A stretch of 64,000 nucleotides of DNA from Spongilla lacustris. Lineage: Eukaryota; Porifera; Demospongiae; Spongillida; Spongillidae. The position numbers were made by a program, and so were the translations under genes. Below the pieces are notes generated by a model, which worked only from the letters and a program-made list of their open reading frames with translations, ran no database searches and was not told the DNA's origin. Position 1 is the first letter of the stretch; every line of letters starts with the position of its first letter. Below are positions 35,966 to 46,384 of the stretch, one piece after another. The DNA lies in contig OX442416.1 in the NCBI GenBank assembly GCA_949361645.1, positions 16,620,993-16,684,992 on the forward strand, in the 5' to 3' direction.

Positions 35966-37775
35966 AGTACAACTAAAGGGGGTGAGGCGTGCGGAAGGAA
36001 GGCCGCTCGTTACACTACTGCAGTGTTACATGCACTGGAGTGTAGGGACGAGTCAGTTACATTTTTTATAAGTACGTGGGGGAGGGAGGGGATTGAGCTG
36101 AGCCCACACAAAATCTACTATGTATCACACAGAGGCGCATATCACATACATGTATAGAGGCACTCATCACCCAACAAGCACATATCACACAGGTACACAA
36201 ATAAACATTAAAGTACAACCTACCACTTAGTCTACATACATTCTTATTACACCACACATCCCATACATCTCCATCGTGTTCCTACATCACCACTGTACAC
36301 TTCCTCATTCACCATCATCCCTCCCCCACCCTCCATCACAACAACCCACCCACCACTCTACCTCCATCACCACTATACCTCCATCACCACTATACATGTA
36401 CCTCCATCACCACTATACCTCCATCACCACTATACCTCCATCACCATGCACCCAATCACCACTGTGTTCTACATCTTCTCCCCACCCACCATCACCCCAG
36501 TACCTCATTTTTCATCACATCACCACAGTACCCCTCCATCCACCGAGCATCCAACTGCCAACAACTCTCTAAATCAACTAGCACACAACGCAAACTATAC
36601 TCAAACAAGCTGCATCACCCATTACATACGCTAAACACATGAAACAGTCCACCCGTCCACCAAAAGTAATAGTAGGTGTGTGGGGATATACATGTATATG
36701 AAGCTTGTGTGAGCAAAGTTAAAACAAAACTTAAAATGCAGTAAAGCTTCATTAGTGGCCTAGAAAATACGTGAATGGGTCAAAATAGGCTGCTCCTACA
36801 GATAAAGGCGTAATATAGAGTATGCGTGCAATAATTAGAACTAAAGGGGGTGAGGCAGGTGGAAGGAAGGCCCCTTGCGTTTGGCCAAACATTCTAATAT
36901 GGGGAAGTACCCTTGTTACACTACTGCAGAGTTACATGCCACTGGAGCGTAGGAATGGGTCAATGAAATTAAGTACGCGGATGGGGAGGGAGAGAGGGGG
37001 GTTGAGCCCCTCAGCCCACACATACATGTACTCTATGCCTATACATGTATCACACACATATCACAGAGAGGCACTCATCACCCCATAAGCACTATCACAC
37101 AGGCACACATAACATTCTAAAGTCCACACACCATGTAAAATAAATATCCCAAAGCCTATACATACCACCTACAATTTCCCACCACTTAGTCTACATAAAA
37201 TCTTATTACTCTATACATCTAGCAAATCACCATCTGTTCCTACACCACCACCGTACCCTTCCCCTTTCACCATCATCTCTCCACCCATCCATCACAACTG
37301 TACCCTCACCTACCATCAACACTGTAACCTCCACCCACCATGATACCTCCATCACCACTATACCCCTCCATCACCCAACCACAACTGTGTTCTACATGTA
37401 CATCACTATTTCACCCTCTCCCCACCCACCATCACCCACTTTTCATCACATCACCACAGTACCACTCCCACCATACAACTGTCAACAACTCTCAACATGA
37501 TGTCATCTAGATTCACCTAGCAAACAACACAAACTATATTCAAACAAGCTGCATCATCCATTACATAAGCTAAACGCATGAAACAGTCCAAAAGTAATTG
37601 TAGGTGTATGGGATATATATGAAGCTTGTGTGAGCAAAGTTAAAACATACCTTGTAATGCAGTAAAGCTTCATTAGTGGCCTAGAAAATACGTGAATCGG
37701 TCAAAAAGAAGCTGCTCCTATAGATAAAGGCGTATTCAAACAGAATATAGTATGCGCGTGCAATAATTAGAACTC
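35966..37775. repeat. Tandem duplication of an about 0.87-kb noncoding unit
   Basis: The left unit (about 35966-36838) and right unit (about 36839-37775) both start at CTAAAGGGGGTGAGGC and contain TTACACTACTGCAG and TGGGGAGGGAG-like tracts. Both then have Pro/His-coding CCATCACC-rich sequence and AGCTTCATTAGTGGCCTAGA, and end in GTGCAATAATTAGAACT. Their divergence is noticeable. No gene is seen. Confidence 0.88.
36359..36452. repeat. 17-bp minisatellite
   Basis: CTCCATCACCACTATAC repeated about five times; one unit is interrupted by ATGTAC. Confidence 0.95.
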
Positions 37776-39058
37776 ACTCCAAACTTTGCCTTGGTCAGCT
37801 GCTGTTTATCATATTTCTAGCTCTAGCGTAACACAAGGACATTTGTAAAAAGATACATAAGAAAAGAACTCTTACTTTGAACAGAGATAATAAATATTTG
37901 AATTAGGACTGAAAATACGAAAGTCCTGTCTTTGCATCGGAGCCGATGAATATCTATACAAAGTAGGGATTGCAACAAAGCACAGGTCTTATAATACGTA
38001 GAAGATACTGTACTAATGGTAGAAAGAAACTTGCCACTGCTTCTGCTATTGTTAACATCTCAAGTTCATATCACTTACGAAAATATTCTACGGCCTGGCA
38101 CGAATATTTAGATTAGCCCGGGTAAATGAAATTCTCGTACAGTTTCGGACGGTGCTGTTTCAAAAAATTCATCCTTCCGGTGATCGTGTATGCACGTTTC
38201 GTTATCTACACGGATGCGTGACTGAATCCGATATTTGCAATGACCCGCGAGCGGACGCCTGAATTGCTGTGGAAGCGTTTTAGCGGCCTATATATGGTGT
38301 TTCTTATCTAGTAGCTTCACATGTAAGTTAAAACGTCAAGTCTCTGCATGTAATTGTTATAACTGTACACCAGTACCAGCGGACCGTATATTGATTTATA
38401 TCGATTACGTGTGTCCGCAAACGCACAGTTCGTTGCTCTGACGTCACAGTGCTAGAAACAACTTCTATTCAAACATGTACTCATGTCGTACATGTACATG
38501 TAGTGCGAAAATTCCCTCTAGTAATTATTCATAACACTAATTTTGCCCACATGTTGTCGTGAATAATTATTTGGAAGGCCAGTACAAGAAATATAAAAAA
38601 TCAATAAGAAAGCCGAGTGTTACCGATAATATTCGGTTAGAAGTTATCTCTTACTGAAAGGTAATGATAAGAAAAGAGTCTTACCGGTTGCTTAACGGTA
38701 ACGGATAACCGGTAGGCGGTAAGGACAAAACTTATCGATAGTTGACCCTAAGGTAGATGGTAGATTTTATATGTAGTCAAGAATGAAACATAATGTGAAT
38801 GGAGTATGCACGTACCAGTTCTCTTGAAACTGCTTCAATATACATGTAATACTACCTATAGGATGGCATATACATATACTCTAAACAGCAATAGACTGAT
38901 TTGTTTCTTGACAACAAGAAACAATATGCGTTTTTTTTTTCATCGCTTTTAGTACATGTATCTACATGTATCCTTTTGAATATTCTCTACCATGCATATA
39001 CTTGTTCTCTCAACTGAAATTGCACTGTAAATAAATTGGTTGCTACAATGTACGTCAA
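37776..39058. other. Noncoding region
   Basis: No supported gene. Contains CTTATCGATAGTTGACCCT near 38732, the inverse of the motif at 28763. Confidence 0.5.
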
Positions 39059-39105
39059 ACCATAGATTAAAGACCTTACCGAACGTAAGGTCTTTAATCT
39101 ATGGT
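39059..39105. other. Perfect 21-bp stem hairpin
   Basis: ACCATAGATTAAAGACCTTA C, a CGAAC loop, then its exact complement. It is flanked on both sides by TCAAAC. A transcript would form a short tight stem. It could be a recent inverted duplication, a terminator-like structure or a small RNA hairpin, though the stem is shorter than usual microRNA precursors. Confidence 0.85.
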
Positions 39106-39934
39106 CAAACCAAAGAGTTTTAAACCACTGGCTCAAGACATGCTAGGAGGGGGCACATAATTCAGTCTGGCAAGAAGAGTGAGCATGAATGGAAGAGATC
39201 AATGACGAAGGCTAAGGCCATGCACTTGAGGCCAATGTTATGTGGGTATATGATATGCATGCACATAAACTATATGTGCATGAGTATACACGTACGTGTC
39301 AGCTATATGCGTGCATACTCCATTCACATTCTGTTTAGTTCAGGACTACTTATAAAATCTGCAGTCTACCTCCATTAAAACACCCACTACCATCTCCTAA
39401 CCACAGCCTTGACCACTCCATCTAACCTACCTCTCCCTCTAGCCACGCCCCTAAACGTTCAGTCTCTTTCTGCTCTTCTCCCAATGCCACTACAGTTTTC
39501 TGATGGATGACAGGATCTCCTCTGCCACAGCTCCTGCTGTTGCATAATGCTTCTGAGCCTTGGTTGTCAGGAACCATGCTCACTCTAGATCAAGAACAGC
39601 CTTCATTCTGTATAGCAAGAAAGCAGATTATTTGGACCTTATGGTGTTCATGCATGCGTATGCATATAATTAAATATGAAGAAGGGTTTACAGGTAGCAG
39701 CGTGGTTGCCGAGGCGGTCAAGAGCTATGCCTGGGCACAAAGAACATTAATAATGTTAATGGTGAAGGGCAATGATATCTACTGTAGTCATAGATACAGA
39801 GGGGTTACATTGATGTCATGTGACTAAGTAATTTTATAGCACGTCTATATTGAGTAAAAGTTGTAAAATGTGCTGCGCTATATCTGCGGGGTGATTGTGC
39901 TTAATTTATTTTTATTTTAGTATCTTGCAACATT

Positions 39935-40265
39935 AATTATTCTTTATGACTGCGTGTTAACTCTTTGAGATGCCAAGTGCATATTTTATATACATGAGTG
40001 GATGCACAAATGAAGACTCCATAAGTGAGAGGAGGCATGTGCTACATAAACTAATAGCCATATAACGATCCACATAGTACAACTATCAAAATTACTGCAA
40101 CCCTGCATAAACTGTTACCAGTGCATCCCTCAGGTCATCTGCTATAGGTGTGCACATTTTTGGTGTGGGAGAAGCTACAATGTAATACAAGTAGTAATCA
40201 GCAATTGACAGGTTTTATGGAGTAAAGTTATGCAGTCGTTGAGAGGCACAAAAGCATACTTGTTA
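39935..40265. repeat. Dispersed duplication, copy B (upstream of giant gene 2)
   Basis: Direct match to 1210-1548. Here it runs almost immediately into the 36-bp minisatellite, whereas copy A is separated from its minisatellite by about 650 bp. Confidence 0.85.
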
Positions 40266-40284
40266 TTATTCTGGCACCCAAATT

Positions 40285-40560
40285 AAGCACTCATACATGT
40301 ACACATCTGTAACGTTGATGTAGCACTCATACATGTACAGATCTGTAACGTTGATGTAGCACTCATACATGTACACATCTGTAATGTTGATGCAGCACTC
40401 ATACATGTACAGATCTGTAACGTTGATGTAGCACTCATACATGTACACATCTGTAACGTTGATGCAGCACTCATACATGTACACAGCTGTAACGTTGATG
40501 CAGCACTCATACATGTACATATCTGTAACGTTAATGCAGCACTCATACATGTACAGGTAC
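40285..40560. repeat. 36-bp minisatellite, about 7.5 units
   Basis: Same unit as 2205-2645 (GTAACGTTGATGTAGCACTC then ATACATGTACACATCT), with a GAT/GAC alternation at the unit end. It ends about 200 bp upstream of giant gene 2. Confidence 0.97.
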
Positions 40561-40758
40561 ACATTATTTTGCAGATATATCCATTGATGTGTGCTATCTT
40601 CATTTGCCCGGTGTACAATATAACCTAGATTCTTATGACGCAATGTCAAATTCCATACGACGCATTCCACCGGTAAAATTTAAGTTCGTCCCCACCCTTC
40701 CGCATTTGTGTACATACGAAAACGCCGGAATATCGGCCTGTCTCCAGTCGAGGGCATA

Positions 40759-43700
40759 ATGATGCAGATGACACACACGATACTTATGTTATCAATCCTT
40801 GGGAGCTATGTGGTCAGCCTCACCGCTACCATACCGCCTGACTATGCTCTACAGGACGTCGACTACCTGTGCAACGGATCGCTCAAGTCCAATACAACTG
40901 TGGTATTGGACGGTGGAGAACATCGCATATATACGACTTGTAACATTTCCAATATTGACAACGTTACTATCATGGGGTCTTCGATAAATAACACCACGAT
41001 TCGCTGCGAAGAAGGGAGTGGACTTCAGTTTGTTTCAGTACAACAGTTGACCTTGGAGAGAATGACGTTCATTAGCTGTGGTATAATTCTAACTGACACC
41101 GAAAACACTCTTATCACAACCTGCATATTTCAGGACAGCATTGCTAATGGTACCGGTAGTGCTGTGACGATGAATATACCAGCAGGTTATGTTAGCATCA
41201 TAAACTGCACATTTCAGAACAACAGTGCTACTAATGGTGGTGCTGTGTGGTTGGATGGATCAACAGGCAATGCTAGCTTCACAAACTGCATATTTCAGAA
41301 CAACGGTGCTACTAATAGTGATGGTGGTGGTGGTGCTGTGTGGTTGAGTGGATCAACAGGCAATGTTAGCATCGCAGACTGCACATTTCAGAACAACAGT
41401 GCTGGATATAGTGGTGGTGCTGTGTATTTGGAGGAATCAACAGGCAATGTTAACATCACAAACTGCACGTTTCAGAACAACAGTGCTACTAATAGTGATG
41501 GCTATGGTGGTGCTGTGGGGTTGTTTGAATCAACAGGCAATGTTAGCATCACAAACTGCACGTTTCAGAACAACAGTGCTACTAATAGTGATGCTTATGG
41601 TGGTGCTGTGGGGTTGTATGGATCAACAGGCATGGTTAGCATCACAGTCTGCACATTTCAGAACAACAGTGCTAGTTATATTGGTGGTGCTGTGTACTTG
41701 TATGAATCAACAGGCAATGTTGGCATCACAAACTGCACATTTCAAAACAACAGTGCTACTAATAGTGATGGTTATGGTGGTGCTGTGGGGTTGTATGGAT
41801 CAACAGACATGGTTAGCATCACAAACTGCACATTTCAGAACAACAGTGCTACTGGTAGTGTTGGTTATGGTGGTGCTGTGTGGTTGTATGCATCAACAGG
41901 CAATGTTAGCATCATAGTGTGCACTTTTCAGAACAATAGTGCTGGTTATAATGGTGGTGCTGTGTTGTTGGGGGAATCAACAGGCAATTTTAACATCACA
42001 AACTGCACATTTCAAAACAACAGTGCTACTGATTTAGATGCTAGTTATAGTGGTGGTGTGGGCTTGTATGAATCAACAGGCAATGTTAGCATCACAAACT
42101 GCATATTTCAGAACAACAGTGCCATTTATGGTGGTGGTGCTGCATTGTATGTATCAACTGGCAATGTTAGCATCGCAAACTGCACATTTCAAAACAACAG
42201 TGCTACTTTTGATGGTGGTGCTGTGTATATATCTGTAACTGACTTAGTGATTATTGATAAATCAACTTTTATTAATAACAGTGCAGTCAGAGGTGCAGCA
42301 GTCTATGCCTCAAACAAGTATATTGACGGTTCCATATATCAGCAAGGCAATCTCACACTTCAGGAAGTAATAGTTGAAAACAATCACTGCTCCTGTAATG
42401 GATACCCAATGATTAGGGGAGGGGCCATTTATTTCAGTGCAATGACAGTGGACATTATTGGAGACACCATCACAGGAAGTCAGTTCTTGTCTAACTCTCC
42501 CCTGGGGGCCATCACAGGAGAAAATGGATTTCTGCAGCTGCATGGTAGTGCATCATTTTATAATAACACAGGAGAGAATGGAGGGGCCATAAGTCTATCA
42601 GACAATGTACCAATCAGATTTGATAACAGTTGCAGAGTGGATTTTTACAGAAATGTTGCAACAGGGTATGGTGGTGCTATCTACAGTGATGGGGGTCCAT
42701 CAACAAAGGAAAGAGCATTTTCTTATTGCACCATATTCTTCAATACAGATTCTTTTAGCTATGTAAGTAGCTCCATCACCTTCACTGATAACCATGCACA
42801 CCAAGGTGGTCATGCTGTGTACGCTACACCCATTTATGGGTGCTCATGCATTCAGACGAATCAGAATTCGAATTCTTTAAAATGTGAAAATGTGGCTAGC
42901 TATTTCACCATTACTCCATTACCACAAGACCTCAATGACATTCAAGTACTCTCATTTCCAACATATGTACAGCTATGTGGCTGCAGTGACCCTGACTTGT
43001 ACAATGTCACAGGTCTGTATGAAGGAAAGGTTACCACATATCCTGGTGGGACTGTGAGACTTTATCTTACCACAGTAGATGATGGAAACAACCTATCACC
43101 CAGTGTGGTTTATGCATTAATTGGCACAAGTGGTGACATCACTACAACCATAACACTTGGACCTGGGCAAGAAGCTCAGTGGATAGGAACAGTATGTGGT
43201 ACAATAGAGTACCAAATCTATGGACCACAAAAGGCTTCACTAAATCTGACCTTGTCTACATCTCCAGGTAGTTTCCCAACAGTTATTGAGGTGGAACTGT
43301 TACCCTGTGAACCAGGGTTCGTATTTGTGTCAAATTCTTCAATGTGTGACTGTTCTTCATTCTTGACATCACATGGAGTAGTCTGTAATACATCAGATGG
43401 TACTGTGACTATAAATAAAAATAACTGGATTGGTGTGTACAATGACACTCTTCCAGCACTGGCTTCATTCTGTCCTTTGGACTATTGCAACAGTACCATC
43501 AATGTACTATCTCTTGGTAGGCCTGGGGACTTGTGCAGTGGAGGGCGTACTGGCATTATTTGTGGTCATTGCCATGGTAACTACAGTGTGATCTTTGGTT
43601 CTTCCCGGTGCCAAGTGTGCTCAGATATGTGGCTGATTACACTTGTGATGTTTGCAGTGCTGGGTGCCATACTGGTGGCAGCACTGTTCTTCCTCAACCT

Positions 43701-44901
43701 CACTGTATCACAAGGCACACTCTATGGGCTCATCTTCTATGCAAACATTATCCAAGTCAATACTTCAATATTCTTCAGCCAATCCACTTTGACACCATTG
43801 CAGGTGATTGTGTCCTTTGTAAACCTTGACCTTGGGATTCCTCTGTGTTTCTATGATGGTATGGATGATGCTGACAAGGCTGGCCTTCAGTTTGTGTTCC
43901 CAGCCTACCTCCTCATCCTCACCATCACAGTCATTGTGCTCTGCCACTACTGTCTTCAGCGATCTCCAACCACCTCCACTAGGTCCTGTGTTAATAGAGT
44001 TTTCAACATCATAGGACAAAGAGCAGTTGGTGTCATATCTACTCTCATCTACTTGTCATATTCCAAGGCGTTGAGAACTGTCATTGATGTTTTCACATAT
44101 TCTACAGTCCACCTGCCCAGTGGTGATATGTATGTCTGGTTTTTTGATGGAAATGAGGAATACCTTCATGGGAAGCATACTATAATATTTGTGGTTGCCA
44201 TTGTGACATGTACCCTATTCCTCCTGCCCTACACCATTGCCCTCACTTTCATTCCAATCATTGAACGTTACAGTGAACACAACAGACTGTTCAACTATCT
44301 CCACAAGAAGGCCAATCAGATCAAACCAATGATTGATGCCCACTATGCCCCCTATAAGGGGGAGTGGCGATGGTGGCTGGGAGCAAGGCTTTGGCTTCTA
44401 GTTGTGATGTACAGTTTAAATCCAGTGTTTAGTTCTGACAATCCATCTCTGCTTCTGTCCATCCAGGCTACCATGGTGATCCTGTTCATGCTAGTACAGT
44501 CAAGAATAGAGCCATTTGGACAGTTACATCAAAAGTCAGGAAAATCTAACAGATGTACCAACATCTACAATCAGTTCTATAATTGTCTTGATCTGTTTTA
44601 CCTCCTCAACTATATTGTGCTAGCTCTGTCAATGTCTTACATTCTAGACAAAAGTTCAGACCAAACACAGCCCATTGTGGTATGTGTTGGCATTTTGGTG
44701 GGTCTGTATGTATTGGTGGTGATGGTGACTGTCTTGTACCATCTCATTGTGGCCATCCTAAAGGCTTGTGAGATATATGACAGAGTCAGAGAGAAGATTG
44801 ATGGATTATTTCCAAGGAAATGTGATTTAGTGGTTCCCAATCACACAGCTTCCAAAATAATCAACTTTGGTGAGAGGGAACCTCTGATGTGTGAAGACTA
44901 A
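40759..44901 (+). CDS. Giant PMP-repeat beta-helix / multi-TM protein (copy 2)
   Basis: One open frame gives 1380 residues from the ATG at 40759; an earlier in-frame ATG at 40708 adds 17 basic residues ahead of the signal peptide and is less likely. The domain order is as in copy 1: signal peptide (THTILMLSILGSYVVSL), DVDYLCNGSL block, about twelve CTFQNNSA/GGAV units at about 150-500, and then the conserved beta-helix cap with TDNHAH. The Cys-rich module GDLCSGGRTGIICGHC follows at about 922, then nine or ten membrane segments at about 957-1336 and the tail ending REPLMCED. The extra 149 residues over copy 1 are mainly about four added repeat units. Longer (ATNSD.YGG) and shorter (AGYSGG) units alternate. 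The frame is fully preserved, which with the intact membrane region argues that the gene is functional. The ligand is unknown. Confidence 0.9.
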   Translation: MMQMTHTILMLSILGSYVVSLTATIPPDYALQDVDYLCNGSLKSNTTVVLDGGEHRIYTTCNISNIDNVTIMGSSINNTTIRCEEGSGLQFVSVQQLTLERMTFISCGIILTDTENTLITTCIFQDSIANGTGSAVTMNIPAGYVSIINCTFQNNSATNGGAVWLDGSTGNASFTNCIFQNNGATNSDGGGGAVWLSGSTGNVSIADCTFQNNSAGYSGGAVYLEESTGNVNITNCTFQNNSATNSDGYGGAVGLFESTGNVSITNCTFQNNSATNSDAYGGAVGLYGSTGMVSITVCTFQNNSASYIGGAVYLYESTGNVGITNCTFQNNSATNSDGYGGAVGLYGSTDMVSITNCTFQNNSATGSVGYGGAVWLYASTGNVSIIVCTFQNNSAGYNGGAVLLGESTGNFNITNCTFQNNSATDLDASYSGGVGLYESTGNVSITNCIFQNNSAIYGGGAALYVSTGNVSIANCTFQNNSATFDGGAVYISVTDLVIIDKSTFINNSAVRGAAVYASNKYIDGSIYQQGNLTLQEVIVENNHCSCNGYPMIRGGAIYFSAMTVDIIGDTITGSQFLSNSPLGAITGENGFLQLHGSASFYNNTGENGGAISLSDNVPIRFDNSCRVDFYRNVATGYGGAIYSDGGPSTKERAFSYCTIFFNTDSFSYVSSSITFTDNHAHQGGHAVYATPIYGCSCIQTNQNSNSLKCENVASYFTITPLPQDLNDIQVLSFPTYVQLCGCSDPDLYNVTGLYEGKVTTYPGGTVRLYLTTVDDGNNLSPSVVYALIGTSGDITTTITLGPGQEAQWIGTVCGTIEYQIYGPQKASLNLTLSTSPGSFPTVIEVELLPCEPGFVFVSNSSMCDCSSFLTSHGVVCNTSDGTVTINKNNWIGVYNDTLPALASFCPLDYCNSTINVLSLGRPGDLCSGGRTGIICGHCHGNYSVIFGSSRCQVCSDMWLITLVMFAVLGAILVAALFFLNLTVSQGTLYGLIFYANIIQVNTSIFFSQSTLTPLQVIVSFVNLDLGIPLCFYDGMDDADKAGLQFVFPAYLLILTITVIVLCHYCLQRSPTTSTRSCVNRVFNIIGQRAVGVISTLIYLSYSKALRTVIDVFTYSTVHLPSGDMYVWFFDGNEEYLHGKHTIIFVVAIVTCTLFLLPYTIALTFIPIIERYSEHNRLFNYLHKKANQIKPMIDAHYAPYKGEWRWWLGARLWLLVVMYSLNPVFSSDNPSLLLSIQATMVILFMLVQSRIEPFGQLHQKSGKSNRCTNIYNQFYNCLDLFYLLNYIVLALSMSYILDKSSDQTQPIVVCVGILVGLYVLVVMVTVLYHLIVAILKACEIYDRVREKIDGLFPRKCDLVVPNHTASKIINFGEREPLMCED

Positions 44902-45269
44902 AGTACATGCAATGTTGTTCGTTTATAGTATCTTTATATTTGTTAGTTTTCCTCGAGGTACAGTTAGTTATGTCATGTGTATGTGTATGGTGATCGATTA
45001 CATGCATATCCAGATTGCTTTCTTATTCCTTTAATGAGATTGGAAAACATAGGTTAAAATGAATCCAACTAATTCCAACAAACTGATTGCACTATAGCTA
45101 TGGTTAGCCATTCAGAATACACTGATATTCAACAAACATCCAAGTGAAGGTCGCAATCCAATAACAAATCCAAACCCTAGGCATAAGTCAGTGATTTATG
45201 ACCCGGTTTCAGCTAAAAATGAAAAGGATGATACTCAAAAAAAGCCATTCATCTAGCATGTTGTGATGA
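44902..45269. other. 3' flank of giant gene 2
   Basis: The first 65 bases (AGTACATGCAATGTTGTTCG, then TATTTGTTAGTTTT) match the flank after 63937, so the duplicated unit includes 3' UTR sequence. No gene is present. Confidence 0.6.
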
Positions 45270-46180
45270 TACAGTTTTAATGATGAAACCTTTTCTGCTC
45301 TTAAGCAAAAGCCTCATGCATATCCTGATACTGTTATACCATCAGCCATTCCATATTCTAGAAGGCAAAGTTGCTGGCACCATTTGTTCTGTTCCTAATG
45401 GGTCTGCTGGTGGCATTGATGGGTTGAGGCACCTCCATTTGTAAGATTTGGTAAGTACACCAACAAGGGGAGGAGGTCATGATCTTTTCCCAGCACTCTT
45501 TGTTTATCCACCTTTTGTGCAGCCACTTTTGTTTTGGTGCTAATCTAACATCCAAAGATGGTGGCATCAGGCCTATTGCTTTTGGCTGCACTCTATACCA
45601 TCTAACAGCCATAGTTGCTGGAAATAACAGAAATGTCTGCTCTTTATGTTCCTCATCAGCTAAGTTTGGGCATCAAAGGTGAGGCTCCATAACCTCCCCT
45701 CCACTGCTGAAAGTGGCCAAGAAAAAAAACGATTCAGTTCGATAGGACAGGACGTTAGAATCTGTCGGTGTATTTAAGTTTGCATACTCATCTCTGTCTT
45801 TCCTTTTCTAAAGGCATGACAGAATCATTCAGCCATCCAAAGGAGTGCAACAAGGATCACTTTTCTTTTGCCTGTCCATCCAATAGTTATGCACACTTCT
45901 GAAGTCAGAGCTTACATCTGGATGGTTCGACTCTTGGTGGCGAAGCAGATGTGGATATTGAAGACTTCTATTGCTCATTCAAAGTAATGGCTGCATAGCT
46001 ACTTCTGAGGTTAGCAATTACATGACTGCAAGTCTGAAGTAATATATAGAGATGAGTCCACCATTTCTAAATCATTTAATGTATTCCTGGTGCTTGTGTC
46101 ATTGGTCCCATTAATGCCACCTTGTTGGGTTCACCATTAGGTGATGTCTCATCACTATCTCAATTCATAAGGTTGTGAAA
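45270..46180 (+). pseudogene. Reverse transcriptase remnant of RLE-type retroelement
   Basis: Pieces in shifting frames follow reverse transcriptase order: NGSAGGIDGLRHL, then SKDGGIRPIAFGCTL (open 45479-45682), then SKGVQQGSLFF near 45836, a SELTSG / LGGEADVDIEDF segment near 45920-45975, and LLGSPLGDVSSL near 46115. These correspond to fingers and palm motifs of the RT whose later part is at 55857-57320. Stops and frameshifts throughout make it inactive. It lies between giant gene 2 and its pseudogene. Confidence 0.72.
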
Positions 46181-46384
46181 TAGCCAAACTAGAACATCTT
46201 TTTTCAAATATGATATCATACTTCTTTTAAGGTACTCATTTCAATCCTCAACCTACTTACATGTACATTATGTGTTGCTCACCTAGTGTTCTATACAGGA
46301 GCCAAAAGTTATCTGATGCTTTAATTGTGAGTGGTAGTATGTACCTTTGGAGTCCCAAAGCATAGCATTAATAGTTTTCGCTAT

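Noticed and set aside
35403..35972. Leu/Pro/Thr/Tyr-rich minus-strand open frames
   Set aside because: Translation of the 28-bp minisatellite in several frames.
41348..41917. 189-codon second frame inside giant gene 2
   Set aside because: An out-of-frame shadow of the in-phase repeats; the main frame has the signal peptide, domains and paralogue support.
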